DNA of 64,000 nt, from the NCBI GenBank assembly GCA_963082975.1, contig OY720350.1, positions 10,386,910 through 10,450,909 of the forward strand, given 5' to 3'. The notes beneath the pieces were generated by a model. That model did not search any database. It saw only the letters and a program-made list of their open reading frames with translations, and had not been told where the DNA came from. This DNA is from Labia minor (taxonomy: Eukaryota; Arthropoda; Insecta; Dermaptera; Spongiphoridae). Shown here piece after piece: positions 34,922-46,866 of the stretch (positions within the stretch are counted from its first letter, which is position 1; each line of letters opens with the position of its first letter). A program made the position numbers and the translations under genes.

Positions 34922-35470
34922 CTTCTTCCTATCTGGAAGAATATCTAGCTATTTTTTTTTCCACTCTTCTTTATAAAACAAGGACCAGAAGGAGATACAA
35001 AATTTGATAATATATACTAATCATTCATTTTTCATTATTATAAATAAATATTATTATTATTATTATTATATATAAATAATATTCTATGTTATCATTTTTC
35101 ATGGATGGTGTTAGGATACGGGATTATCTATAAATTGAATTCAATTTATAGTAAAATTGCAAATTCAGTGATTCAAATTAACCAACTTCTAATCCAATCG
35201 GTTTGGAATCTAATTTTATTTTTATTATTTTGGGTCAACTGGATGAATTGTAAAATTTTCAAATTAACGCTTGAAAAACGGTTTGATTATTTATTTAATA
35301 GCATAGAAGATATTGATTTATTCATTGAAATCAACATTTTTAGATGTTATCTGAAACACCTAAAATAAAATAAAACGGTTTGTTGATTTATAAAATAAAA
35401 AAAAAAAATAAGAAACAAAACGGAATATTAATTTGAAAAGATGATAATTAAATATTTTAATAGTATTTTT
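34922..35470. other. AT-rich filler
   Basis: The frame at 35105-35368 is AT-codon-rich (Ile, Asn, Lys, Phe) and looks like chance. Confidence 0.45.
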
Positions 35471-36044
35471 ACTATCTCACCAGAGATAGTATTGCGATCA
35501 CGAAAATTTTCGATGTCGAGATTTTGATGTTTTTATACGTTTTGAAGGTTCCTGAATCATTTTCACTAAGGTTGAGTAAAATGTCTGTCTGTGTGTGTGA
35601 CACGAATATCCAAAAACGGTTTGAGCTAGAATCATGAAATTTGGTATACGGGCATTATTCAAAATTCGTAGTTTTCTATCAACTTTTAAGAAATGTAGCT
35701 CAATCGGAAGAGGGTCATTACCTACAACGTTTTGAGTTTTTTCCTCTAAAGTAACCGTAAAAATAAACATATATTTCGATAATTTTTCACATGATTAAAA
35801 ATTGTATAAAACTGCTATATATAGAATTTCAGCTTGATTGAATCGATGAAAGTACTGAAATTAATTTTTTAACACTGCAAATCACACGCCAACAACAAAG
35901 AGTCAAACATGCGCTGGTTTAATAAATAAATAATTATTTATTAATTTTAATTTATAATTAATTAAATTTAATTTAAATATAATATATGTTAATTAATCCA
36001 ATTCAAATTTGCGAGATAATCGAGTGGAGACACTCCAGCTTATT
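35471..36044 (+). mobile_element. Helentron-like family A, full length
   Basis: ACTATCTCACCAGAGATAGT (8-bp stem) after five T. The microsatellite is reduced to GTCTGTCTGTGTGTGTG. Then GAAATTTGGTAT, GGAAGAGGG, GCGAGATAAT, perfect hairpin GAGTG-GAGA-CACTC and CAGCTTATT. Useful as a near-complete copy with a short microsatellite. Confidence 0.92.
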
Positions 36045-36296
36045 AAAATTAGTTTAAAAGTGTTAATTTTCTTATTTTTTTTAAGCATTTCTATTATATA
36101 ATATAAAATTCTAGTTATAATACTAGAATTGAATAAATAAATTATTTAAAGGTAAAAATATAGGAATTGAAAAATAAATAAATATTGAATTCATATAATT
36201 AAAATATTTTAGATAAATATTATAAAATTTAAATTATTTTCTTTTTCACTTAATATATAATAAAAGAAATAACTACTTTCAATTAATATAATATAC

Positions 36297-36557
36297 CAGA
36301 GGTTCCCAATCTTTTCTGGTTTGCGGCTCCCTAAATAATCGGATTTTTTCCGAGGATCCGGATTTTTATATAAATTTTTTACTTTCTTGAAAAATTGTAA
36401 AACTTTCCTTTCCTTTAACAACGAAAAATTAAAAAGCTTACAAGATTATTGGCGAAAAATTTCAAGTATTAGAAAATTTAATTGAATATTTCGCGGCGCC
36501 CTAATGACGGCATCGCGGCTCCCCGGGGAGCCGCAGCTGACATTTTGGGAATCACTG
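36297..36557. mobile_element. hAT MITE, cagaggttcccaa type, perfect TSD
   Basis: CAGAGGTTCCCAATC to TTTTGGGAATCACTG, flanked by TAATATAC at 36289-36296 and 36558-36565. Inside are GCGGCTCCCTAAATAATCGG and CGGGGAGCCGCAGC. 261 bases, non-coding. Confidence 0.92.
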
Positions 36558-36620
36558 TAATATACTAATACTAATATATTTATTAGAAAAAGTTTTTTTT
36601 TTCTAAATTAAAAGTACAAT

Positions 36621-36700
36621 TTAGATTAATTAAATGCATCTATAAAATTTAGATTAATTAAATGCATCTATAAAATTTAGATTAATTAAATGCATCTATA
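36621..36700. repeat. 28-bp unit, three tandem copies
   Basis: TTAGATTAATTAAATGCATC repeats with period 28 and almost no variation. Confidence 0.9.
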
Positions 36701-37279
36701 ATTATTAAATTTACTTACTTTGATATGATAATGTTTAATGGAAATTCATATTCATTTTAATATTGTAATTGAAAAAAGAAACATTCATTTAATATAATAT
36801 ATGAAGGTATATTATATTAATCAATGATTCATTATGTAAATTCCTAGTCAGACAGTTGATGTCACTCACAGATACGTTTGGTGCGGTTCTTGTTTTTTTT
36901 TCCAACATATCAATTACAAATTAAAAATGTCACTAAATGAAAAAGCGAGCTATTTATGGATTTAATTTATTGATAAATCAAACATCAGTTTTTTTTTTTG
37001 TTTTTTTTAATCAATTTTATTTTTAAATTTTCTCTCAAGTAATGTATTGTATGTTATGTATCGAACATCCAATGTGACGTCATACTAGAAGAATATATTT
37101 GTAGTATTTTATAATAATTATAATGTAATAATAATAATAATTTATTAAATTTTAAAAAGTAATTTGAAAAATTGACAATAAATCAACGAAGATGAATTTG
37201 TTAGGTTTTTATTTTTTTTATTTTTTTTTTTTGTCATTAATGAGATTGAAAGTGAGTTTATTTTTGTAAGGGAGGAAAC
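36701..37279. other. AT-rich filler
   Basis: Contains one TGACGTCA at about 37075. Otherwise nothing. Confidence 0.45.
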
Positions 37280-37490
37280 GAGTGCAATTCCATGAATGGT
37301 GATCTCTTTGGAAACCGGTCAACAGTCAAGTCAGACATGTCAGACCGCGTTCTCCAGTTGAGAGAAGACTTGGTCTTGAAAGCACAGCAGCCAGTTTCAA
37401 CTGACAGCCAAAGGGAGGCATATGCCAGCCAACAGACAGCACCTCGACGTCTTCATTTCAGAAACAAATCGCTTTTTCATTAGATTGACA
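37280..37490. CDS. Coding-like island, strand undecided
   Basis: On the plus strand a frame from 37292 stays open for 63 codons (NGDLFGNRSTVKSDMSDRV..., stop at 37481-37483). On the minus strand the acceptor CCCTTTGGCTGTCAG leads into another frame (ETGCCAFKTKSSLNW..., ending FPPLQK) whose stop overlaps AATAAA. Both look protein-like, so I can only say that the island escapes the AT bias and is open on both strands. No family recognised. Confidence 0.3.
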
Positions 37491-38192
37491 CTCTTCATAA
37501 CACTCATCTACAGGAGGAGTAACTCCAATGATCAGTAAATGTTTTTATTTTGTTAGTTTAACTAACTAATATCACAAATAAGAAAAAAAAATGTATAAAC
37601 AAAACAATTGGGTTTGGCGGAATGAGAAAGAAGTAAAGAGCCGAATCACCGAGGCACAGCCTAACATTTTGGAACTAAACTTTAACAAGATATTTTTAAA
37701 AAGGTTTCATTTTTCATAAATGCTCTTACATAAGAAATTAATCTCCACTTAAATTTCAAAAAGAGAAGATAATTTTAGTATTTATCATATAATTGAAGTT
37801 AGTTTCGTGGTATTTATTTTGTACTCAATTTTAGTTTTAATAGGAAAGTATATTTCTGCAAAAGAGTGACGTTCACTGTATCCTGAATGGACGTTGTATG
37901 AAGCACCCGGAGAGGTTAATCGGATTGCCGACACTCAATAAGGACCTCCACTGATTTAATCGAGGGCTTATCTCTTTCAGCTGTCAGAATCGGCTTCCAA
38001 TATTCCGACCAACTTTGTGACAGATAGAATGAGAGCTTTCATACAATCGGCCAAACATTTGTAGTGAAAGTTTAAGATGAATTTCACCCTTTTCGTCATT
38101 ATTTGTTAGGGATCATCATTAAAAATTCAGGAAGATATACTCGATATTCAATAGTTTGAAAGTATTTAAAACACATTTATTTAAAAAAAAAA
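37491..38192. other. AT-rich with a richer unique patch
   Basis: 37865-38070 is GC-richer (GAAGCACCCGGAGAGG, GGCTTATCTCTTTCAGCTG) but closed in all frames. Possibly conserved non-coding DNA. Confidence 0.4.
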
Positions 38193-38934
38193 AATAAGCT
38201 GGAGTGTCTCCACTCGACTATCTCGCAAATTGGAATTGGATTAATTAACATATATTATATTTAAATTAAATTTAATTAATTATAAATTAAAATTAATAAA
38301 TAATTATTTATTTAATAAATCAGCACATGTTTGGCTCTTTATTGATGGCACCACGTCACATGTTGGCGCCTGATTTGCAGTGTTAAAAAATTAATTCCGG
38401 TACTTTTATCGATTCAATCAAGCTAAAATTCTATATATAGCAGTTTTATACAATTATTAATCATGTGAAAATTATCAAACATATATCTTAATTTTTACGG
38501 TCACTTTAGAGGAAAAAACCCTCTCCCGGTTGAGCTACAATTCTCAAAAGTTGATAGAAAACTACTAATTAATTATAAATTATAAATTAAAATAAATAAA
38601 TAATATTTATTAAACCAGCGCACGTTTGGCTCTTTGTTGATGACACCACGTCACGGGTTGGCGCGAGATTTGCAGTTGTTAAAAAAATAATTCTGGTACT
38701 TTGAGCGTAATGACCCTCTTTCGGTTGAGCTACATTTCTCAAAAGTTGATAGAAAACTACGAATTTTGAATAATGCCCGTATACCAAATTTCATCATTCT
38801 AGCTCAAACCGATTTTGGATAATCTTGTCTACACACACACAGACATTTTTCTCAAACCTTAGTGAAAATGATTCAGGAACCTTCAAAACGTATAAAAACA
38901 TCAAAATCTCAACATCAAAAATTTTCGTGATAGT
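38193..38934 (-). mobile_element. Helentron-like family A, internal duplication
   Basis: Reverse 3' end with intact hairpin. At 38563 the sequence jumps back to the AT segment before CCAGCGCACG and repeats TTTGGCTCTTTGTTGATG and GATTTGCAG. It then continues via TAATGACCCTC and CGAATTTTGAATAATGCCC to a truncated 5' end (TTCGTGATAGT). The copy is therefore chimeric or slippage-rearranged. Confidence 0.85.
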
Positions 38935-40466
38935 AAATAAAAAAATCAATTATATTCAAAATAAAATTTAAATGTGGTGTAATAAATTTTCATAATACAG
39001 TTAAAATTAAGATATTTAATTTTTAAAAATTATATATTAAAAAAAAAACTAATTCTTTTTAGACAATAAATCACTTTAAACTAGTAATAGAATTTATTCG
39101 TTTTTTTTTTTTATTTTTTATACTGATAATAGGATTCCTAAATTGAATGACTGTATATTATTATTAATCTGTTGAAATTTTATTAACCAACAAACAAACA
39201 ATCCCTAAATGGAAACGAGTGTGAGTTCCTAAATTCGGCTTTCAAATATATACCTGGAAAAAAAAAATTTAGAGAAGGTTAAGCCAAATCTGATTAAACG
39301 TTCCGTGACAAATCTCCTGGCAATGCCATTCAAAGAACAAACCAACAACACCCAAAGAAAATTTTCAACCATTTTTTTTTTTTTTTTATTAATTTTATTT
39401 CTTCCAGGTAGAAATATTAATATCGTTAATAAGATTAATAAAATCAAATAAATATACACATTCACCTTGATCTAAAAAATAGATCTACTTCCGTCGCGCT
39501 CTATTAAATCGTTTTGATAGTGGAATTTTATTTAAATCCAAAATAAGTTAAACAAAAATATACATAATAAGAAAGAAAAAATAAAGATAATAAATTTTAT
39601 ATTCGTTTTAATGAATTAAGGCGACTCGTTTGGTTTTCTTTCATTTTTTTTTTATTTTCGTTAAGCCTTTAATATCTTCCTAAGAAAATCCGCTTAAAGT
39701 CATTATACCATATGATAAATAAATAAATATATAAAACAAAAATAATTTAATTAGTATGATAATGGATATTTTAAAATTTTTAGTTCATAATTTTTCTTTT
39801 GGACACATTCCCCCCATATAAAAAGTAAAATATTTATATTAACAATGTTTATATTTATCTTAATATGTTTAGCTTTAGAAATTTATGTGCTACCTTATGA
39901 AGTCTGATTATCTTTTTATCATTTCATTTTATAGATTACAAAATGGAAAATATTTAGAAAGCACCACTCTTTCTCTTTCTATCACACACACACACACACA
40001 CACTCTTAATAAAGATTTCCTATGTTCCTTTCAATCCACTTCTTGTTTAACCTACACATTTTTTTTTTTTTTTTTGTAATTTGATTTTAATACATATATC
40101 GTTTTTTATATTAAAATTCAGGAGTTAATCCTTTGTTTTTTTTTAATCAATCATGATTAAAGAAAATTTTTAGAAAATGTTTTGAAAAAATTGAGCAATA
40201 TTTTTTTTTTATTTTCTATTTTATAAAAAAATAAAGAAAAAAAAAGTTGAAAATGCTATTAAAGTTGGAGTATTTTTTGATGTTCGCTTTAAATAACAAA
40301 AAAAAAGGAAGGAAGTTGAAATTCCTGTAATGGTGTTTGTCTCCGATTAAATGTAATTTTATATAATTATGGATTGTCAAAGAAGTCAATACATCAATAG
40401 GATATTTGAGATTTTAAAACAGGATTGTATTTTTACTTTTTAGAAATTATAATTTGAATATTAATG
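38935..40466. other. AT-rich filler
   Basis: (CA)n near 39983-40003, T runs near 39371-39388 and 40061-40076. The frames here are low-complexity. Confidence 0.5.
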
Positions 40467-40743
40467 GAGGCGTCACAGGGTGGGAGGTAGCGTAGCTGGC
40501 TCACATTCTCCCTGGTATAAGTCCCGGGCCTGGCAAGGGAATTTCTCTATGGGACGGAGTCAACCCAGCCTCCGGGGTCAAAATTGGGAACCTACTTGAT
40601 AAAAAGTAGTGCCTCGGATCAAGAAGATCAAGGTAAAGGTTGAGAGGACCAGTTCTACTGATCATAGGACACTTAATTGATATAACTGACTTGATAGGCG
40701 TTGTCCTTGCGTAGGACGTATAAAAGTCAGAGGTTTTTTTTTT
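40467..40743 (+). mobile_element. tRNA-derived SINE
   Basis: GGCGTCACAGGGTGGGAGG, GTAGCGTAGCTGGCTCACA (A-box-like), GGTATAAGTCCCGGGCC (altered B box), GTCAACCCAGCCTCCGGGG and the tail GTCAGAGG plus nine or more T. The flanks ATATTAAT and ATATTATT may be a decayed target duplication. Confidence 0.8.
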
Positions 40744-40997
40744 ATATTATTAGATGTATATTTTGTGAATTTCAGAGTAGAAGGTCTATTTAAAAGGGTT
40801 ATTTATGAATATATAGGTGAAAAAAAGTTAAAATGAAGAGCATTTCGTCTCTATTGAATCATAAAAAGTGGGATGAAAACGAAAAGTGGGGTTAATATCT
40901 TTTCTCATTTAAAATCCCAATTGGTCAAAACAGACACAAAAACAAGAATATCATATCAAAAGAACTCTTTTGGTTGTTTATAAACATACAAATTTTT

Positions 40998-41605
40998 ACC
41001 GACCGACGATAGTAAGGGAGGTATTGTTTTCACACCATATTTCAGATGTGGAGATTTTTACATATCTCCACGAATCATGCATTGGCTTAACAGAAAAAAG
41101 TATTTTTAGCATGATGTCTGTCCGTCTACTGTGTGTCCGTATAGATGTGTACAGCTTGAACGGCTCAATGGATTTTGATGAAATTTGGTATATTTACTTA
41201 ATGCATCAGTATGATGAATTGATCAACTTTTGGTGTATATCCGGAAACCGGAAGTGGTAGTATTACCGATCGACGATAGGAAGGCAAGGGTTATTTTCAC
41301 ACCAAATTTCACATAAGGAGATTTTTTTTAACATATCTCCACAAATCATGCACTTTGTATTTGTTTTATTCTCGGGAAAACCATCTTCATTAGTTTTTTC
41401 TTAATTTAAAATTATATGACGTCACCCAGTCCTTCATGACGTCACAGCTAGCGCCTCCTTATATATTATAAATAAAATAAAATTAAAAATGTTTTTTATT
41501 TCATTAATAGATATATTAAAATTATTTGAAATTGTTTCTGTAGCTGGAAATTAATTTATTTCAAACCGTCGGTCGGTTCTGCGCCTGGCCACAGGTCAAC
41601 TTATT
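40998..41605 (+). mobile_element. Helentron-like family C, full length
   Basis: ACCGACCGACGATAG after five T. TGACGTCA at 41417 and 41437. CCGTCGGTCGGTTC, hairpin CCTGGCCACAGG (outer pair altered) and AACTTATT. It is shorter than 16460 and 31233 between the CRE pair and the 3' end. The frame at 40970-41260 is repeat-derived and closely resembles that at 16486-16695. Confidence 0.9.
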
Positions 41606-41869
41606 AAAAAGTATTTTTACAAAATTAGATATTGTTTTCTCATCGATACATTCTTTTCATATTAAGTAAATCTTTACATTACCTTAAAATTTTATTAATT
41701 TTTATAAATATTTCTCATTAATTGATTAATTTCTAAAATAATTTTTGTTTTTTTTTAATTTATGATTTATTTTTCAATTAATGGATAAAATGTTTATAAA
41801 CTGGTTAGGAGGATCGTCGAATCGGATGACAATCAACCACGTTTGTTACTAATTAGCAAACATTCATAT

Positions 41870-42004
41870 TCACTGGCTATTTTCGTACAAATTCTTCATG
41901 TTTGCTTTGGTCAAAATGACAGTGTATTGGAATGTTCCAAGTATGGCGTCTATGCATGTTTCCAGATTTCGATAAAAACTCGAGTGCTCAGAAAACGGGT
42001 CCAT
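41870..42004 (-). CDS. Small ORF, weak candidate
   Basis: ATG at 42004 on the reverse strand opens 44 codons (MDPFSEHSSFYRNLE..., ending KNLYENSQ). The plus-strand frame 41843-42049 covers the same bases. Composition is less AT-biased than its surroundings, but there is no splice or domain support. Confidence 0.2.
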   Translation of the reverse strand: MDPFSEHSSFYRNLETCIDAILGTFQYTVILTKANMKNLYENSQ

Positions 42005-42049
42005 GTCAATTGTTTCCAGGCAATAATTCTGATTGGACCATTGAAATGA

Positions 42050-43010
42050 TCAAACAATCCGACTCTGTCATTGATTAAAAATTAAAACATCATCCTGCCT
42101 TTGTTTTGTTATCGTCAACGGTAATATTTTAAAATATACCTACAATATTGATAAGGATAACGAGACATGTGGAATGTTTTTTTCTCTATTTTTTTTTTTT
42201 TTTTTTTTTTTTGTAAAGTGTTATTTGTCTAAAATAAATTCTCCATCCTCTACATTATATATTAAATATAAAATATATAAAATGCAGGTTAAAGTGAATA
42301 GAAGAATTTCTAGATGAAAAAGGATTTGGAGTTCGAAACATGCCAGCATCAAACCAACAATCTTGGAGAGGTGATCATTCCATTCCATTCTAGAAATGGA
42401 ATAAATTTTTAATTAATTTTTTTTTTTGTCTATGATCTCACCGCAACATTAGTTAAAAATGTCAATAAATAATAAAAATATCGATGTCATATAAATAATA
42501 AAAAAAAGTATTCAGGAAGTGAATATAGTAAATACGATAAATATCAATGAAGAACACTTGAAGGAATTTAGGTGATTCTATTTTAGGTTTTAAAATGAAA
42601 TGGCGAATATAAATAATGTAAGGAATATGGCAATAGCAATTATTTCGTTTCATCTAAGTAAAAAATATTAAATAAAAAATAACTACTTATCCAATTTAGG
42701 ATTTTAATTTTATAAATTAAATAAACGGGGACACTTTTAGAGTAAATTGTAAAAAAAAGAATATTTTTTATTTAATATATTGTAATATATAAGCATAAAA
42801 TGCCCTTTAATAGAGAAATATAGTTCAAATACTATAAATATTTAAATACTCAAAGAAACTATTGACATGTATTAAACTCATAAATAATAATAAATTTGAT
42901 GACTTGTTTCTTAAAATTTTAATAGAACAAAAACCGACAAGATAAAAGAAATATTTTCAATTGATGAATTGATGAACAGAAATGTTAATTAGCCTTCTAA
43001 TAGATCGGAG
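42050..43010. other. AT-rich filler with T run
   Basis: T tract near 42189-42213 and a small hairpin ATTCCATT/AATGGAAT near 42382-42402. The frame at 42462-42653 is AT-biased and not called. Confidence 0.45.
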
Positions 43011-43130
43011 TAGAGACAAATCATCCCATAAGTGGATTACAGGCCCAGGAGCAGGCATCACGGCCAACTTCCAACCCCCCTCAGCAGACGCCAGTCCACA
43101 GAAGATGTCGCAATAAAACCTGAAGGACTA
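43011..43130 (+). CDS. Weak terminal-exon candidate
   Basis: After GTGGATTACAG at 43050 the plus strand reads PGAGITANFQPPSADASPQK then MSQ and a stop, followed at once by AATAAA. A second plus frame (GVETNHPISGLQAQEQ...) and the minus strand are also open. The polypyrimidine tract is weak. Only the locally reduced AT bias is certain. Confidence 0.2.
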
Positions 43131-43186
43131 ACTGAAGACTCGAGTCTATATTTGATCCAATTATTCGTATTATCGATAACAGTTAA

Positions 43187-43430
43187 CACACTATGAGCGG
43201 GGCGGGTATTTGTACCCGTTGCGGGGACTGCCACTTATAAGCGGGGCGGGTATTTATATCCGTTGCCACTTATATGAGGGATATATATTAGTTATCGTTT
43301 AAAATAAGTAATTTTAAGTGACGCAAGGGAAAATATATATTATATAAGTGGCAACGGGTATAAATACCCGCCCCGCTTATAAGTGGCAGTCCCCGCAACG
43401 GGTACAAATACCCGCCCCGCTCATAGTGTG
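43187..43430. mobile_element. piggyBac-type MITE with long inverted arms
   Basis: Flanked by TTAA at 43183-43186 and 43431-43434. The outer bases CACACTATGAGCGGGGCGGG are repeated inverted at the right end. The arms are about 89 bases with one mismatch, around an AT-rich centre of about 65 bases. Each arm contains two direct copies of GCGGGGCGGGTATTT followed by a CCGTTGC motif. TTAA targeting is diagnostic of the piggyBac group. No transposase. Confidence 0.9.
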
Positions 43431-43440
43431 TTAAGTGGTC

Positions 43441-44183
43441 GACCATTGCTTCTTAATTACAAAATTTGATATAAGTTATAATATTAAATAAATAATTTTA
43501 CTTTATTATCAATTACCTCTTTATAATTTATTATTATACCAAATCTAATTATGTTAAATTCTTTTATTATTAAATATTAATTTTATCTTAATTTAATATT
43601 TGATTTTTTATTCTGAATGAATACAACTTTACCTTTTCCCTTTCCAACCCACTATTTTCTATTCATAAATACCAGAGTGCTACCAAATTAAATTAAACAT
43701 CAAATTTATTAATTTTAAAACCCATTTTTTTATACTAAATCTTCAATATACGCGACAATATATATGAAAACTAGAATTCATTCAAAACTTACATATGCAA
43801 AAGTTTTTTTTTTTAAGGTATTAGAATAAACATTTAAAATATTATTTTTTTTTTATTATTATAAATACAATTTTAGGCAAATAGGATACTTTCAAATAAA
43901 AAATAAATAATTCTATCAAACAGTATAGTTTTTAGAAACGTGATGAGAATAGAAAACGTTTCTTTTAATCAGTTATATAAATGATAATTCAAACTTATTA
44001 AATTAATCAAATATTTATTAATCAAACAAGTTAGAACAACTTAGAAGTCATAATGAGAATATATATATCCCCATGGAATAAAATAATTAAATTGCTATTA
44101 ATTATTATAAAAAATAGAATAGAAGAATATAATTTCATATAAAGTATACTATTATAATACTTTATTATGTTAATATTATTATG
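43441..44183. other. AT-rich filler
   Basis: No feature seen. Confidence 0.5.
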
Positions 44184-44191
44184 TATATAAA

Positions 44192-44376
44192 TAGGGTGAC
44201 CAAACGTCCCGTTTTTAGGTCCTCTGTCCCGGCGTCCCGAAAAATGTCTTCCGGACAACCCATTGTCCCGTTTTTTTTTAAATATTTAGGGCATTTCCCA
44301 CTTTTTTTTCTAAATTTTTTAAAAAAAAGGTAAACCGTTTGTCCCGGTTTGGTATTTTCGAAATATGGTCACCTTA
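44192..44376. mobile_element. hAT-like MITE, gtgacc type, perfect TSD
   Basis: TAGGGTGACCAAACGTCCCG to ATATGGTCACCTTA, flanked by TATATAAA at 44184-44191 and 44377-44384. 185 bases. The element has CCCGGCGTCCCG and CGTTTGTCCCGG inside. Confidence 0.88.
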
Positions 44377-44647
44377 TATATAAATCCAGAACAGTATGTA
44401 ATTCGTTAATAAAATACAAAATATTTATTATTCATCTAACAAGGAGATGGCAAGAATTATAAAATCGCTTTTTCAATGAGTCATAGTTCATTTAATAGAG
44501 TAGGTTGAGGGATGAAAATGTGTAAAGGGGTTTGACTGAATGGGCCTAAGTTTTCGCGAAAATCGTAAGTAAAGTTTCACTTTTCGCGGACGTTAGTTAA
44601 GTATGCTTGTAACTCCAATAAAAAGTATGAATTGTGTTGTGTAAACA

Positions 44648-44796
44648 GGCTAAATGTCTTCGGGACAGCCTATTGTCCCGTTTTTTGAATATTTAGGACA
44701 TTTCGTACTTTTTTTCAAAATGTTTTCATTGGTTCTAAAAAAAAAGGTAAACCGTTTTTCCCGGTTTGGTGTTTTCGAAATATGGTCACCCTACCC
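44648..44796. mobile_element. hAT-like MITE, gtgacc type, right part
   Basis: Starts within the element at AATGTCTTCGGGACAGCC and ends CGAAATATGGTCACCCTA. The left terminus is missing. Confidence 0.75.
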
Positions 44797-44909
44797 ATTT
44801 TATTCAATTTAGGGAAAAAGTTAATAAAACTCTAATAAATAATATTATTTATTTTTGATGGAAAGTTTAGATCTCAAATTCCTTTTGAATGTAAATCACA
44901 ATGTTTGCT

Positions 44910-44960
44910 GCCGCGGCCTGCAAACGGTGAGAGTTCGAATTTCGGCCAAATACAATTTTT
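44910..44960 (+). other. tRNA-like 3' half, degenerate
   Basis: GAGAGTTCGAATTTC fits a Pol III B box, but the acceptor and D arms cannot be folded. Probably a SINE or tRNA relic. Confidence 0.25.
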
Positions 44961-46360
44961 TTTTTAAGTGTTATATATTTTTTTTTATAAATTTATTAAT
45001 TTTCATTATTTTAAAAGGTAAATTAAACTAATAATTATGTGAATTAATTTTCTGTGCATAAATAAACATATCCTTGTAAATTAATTGTATCGTTTTCAAA
45101 CTATTTTTTTGAGAACAAAATTTTTTTATTCTGTATCTGAATGAATTTTGATTTAAGTTTCAAATTTGGTTTGGAAAATTAGTATATGTGCGTGATTGGT
45201 TGAAACTTTAGAAATTCCTTAAACGGTACTTCCTCTAAATGGATGAGAATCGATCAAGATCAGGATGAAAAATGCCCAGCAGCTTTGGCATCGGGACTAA
45301 TGTAGTCGAGACAAATATGTCAAGAACGAGGAACATGAACATCCATCTTCATATGGAGAATATCTGATAAGCCAGGGAAAAGGGGGCCACATTTTATTTG
45401 ACAAGAGTCAACGGACTTGGGGTTATTAAATCCACCCAGAGGACAACACCGCTTGCTTATCGCACTCCACTGATAGAATATTTTGTAAACATTCAATATT
45501 TATGATTTCCCTCTTTCAGGTTTCATTTATATATATATATATATATATAAATATACGCAACTAAGATAGAGATCTCGTAGATCAAAGGATCTTATAGGCT
45601 AGAATTAAGGGAGAAAAAAACAATTTTTAAGTAAAAAAAAAGATTTAAAAAAAAAATTGTTTAATTTATTTTAAACTAGATTCCCGGATATATATATATA
45701 TATATTTCGACCACACAACGTGAAAAAAAAATTAATTAAATATACAATTGTTAGAGAATATCTATCTAGGATCTATGAATCACATAAAAAAAAAGAAAAA
45801 AAATTTAAAAAAATTGTGATTTACATTCAAAAGGTATTTGAGATCTGAACTTTCCATCAAAAATAAATAATACTAGCTGTTCAGAACGCCGCCCCCTGTA
45901 CCCCCCGAGTGGTACATAGTATTTGGTTGAAAGTAGTAAAAGGTTTTCATCTATTTTGTTACATAAAACATTCATTTCTTTTTGTGCTCTTATTTAAAAT
46001 ATATTTTAATTTAATCAGTAAATGAATTATATATTAGCGGACCAGTGTGAGAGCCCTCACAAGCAAAGATTGAAAAATATTATAAGATATAAGAGGCACT
46101 GGATGTGACGTCACAAATGACGTTAAAAATTATAAAAAGTATGAAAAAAATTATTTTTTTCACTTTTCTCCAAAAGTATTTATTGTTTTCCAATGAATTT
46201 CATGCTATTAATAGATTAGCCTGAGGGCTATCCAATGGCATTGGAATGGCCCAAATCGCAAAAGTCGTTTAAGAGGAGTATAGGATAGAACTGTCTTTTC
46301 AATATATAGATTATTTTTTTAGAATTTTATTAACTTTTTCTCTAAATTTAATCAAATGGA
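44961..46360. other. AT-rich with one richer patch
   Basis: 45225-45480 is unique and less AT-biased (CCCAGCAGCTTTGGCATCGG, CCACCCAGAGGACAACACC) but closed in all frames. (TA)n lies near 45526-45549 and 45691-45704. 45888-46115 has CGCCGCCCCCTGTACCCCCC and TGACGTCA at 46106, possibly a C/D-related relic. Confidence 0.4.
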
Positions 46361-46551
46361 TAGGGTGACCATATTTCGAAAACACCTAACCGGGACAAAC
46401 GGTTTACCTTTTTTTTAGAACCAAATTGAAAAAATTTTGCAAAAAGTAGGAAATGTCCTAAATATTCAAAAAACGGGACAATAGGCTGTCCCGAAGACAT
46501 TTTTGGGGACGCCGGGATAGAGCACCCAAAAACGGGACGTTTGGTCACATT
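46361..46551. mobile_element. hAT-like MITE, gtgacc type
   Basis: TAGGGTGACCATATTTCG to GTTTGGTCACATTA, with GGGGACGCCGGGATAGAGC inside. It is the counterpart of 18437-18689 in the segmental duplication. Confidence 0.8.
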
Positions 46552-46579
46552 ACTTATACATCTCTATACTTATATAAAT

Positions 46580-46866
46580 CAGGGCTTCTTAAACTTTTTT
46601 ATATAGCGACCCCCTTCAAGCTTAGGAAATTTTAAACGACCCCCTCCTCCATATAATGAAATATATATAATATTAACCGTAGATGTAGATGTAATATCGC
46701 ACTATTTTACAATGTAAATAAAATAAGGATTAAAGAATACATACCCATTCATTTCACATATATTTAATTTAATAATTTTAAAATTTTATTTATAATGATT
46801 CAAAAGTATCAGATCTTTGCGACCCCCTTTCCAGGGGGGTCGCGACCCACAGTTTAAGAACCCCTG
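46580..46866. mobile_element. hAT MITE, cagggcttcttaaac type, perfect TSD
   Basis: CAGGGCTTCTTAAAC to GTTTAAGAACCCCTG, flanked by ATATAAAT at 46572-46579 and 46867-46874. The right end has GGGGGGTCGCGACCCAC, typical of animal hAT MITEs. The duplicated locus at about 18708 has the target once and no element. Confidence 0.93.

Noticed and set aside
37280..37490. Minus-strand signal-peptide-like ORF (MKKRFVSEMK...)
   Set aside because: It stops after 27 codons, and two other frames across the same island are longer and equally plausible.
42462..44258. Reverse ORFs at 42462-42653 and 44031-44258
   Set aside because: Extreme AT codons (Ile, Tyr, Asn, Phe) as expected by chance, the latter ending inside a hAT MITE.
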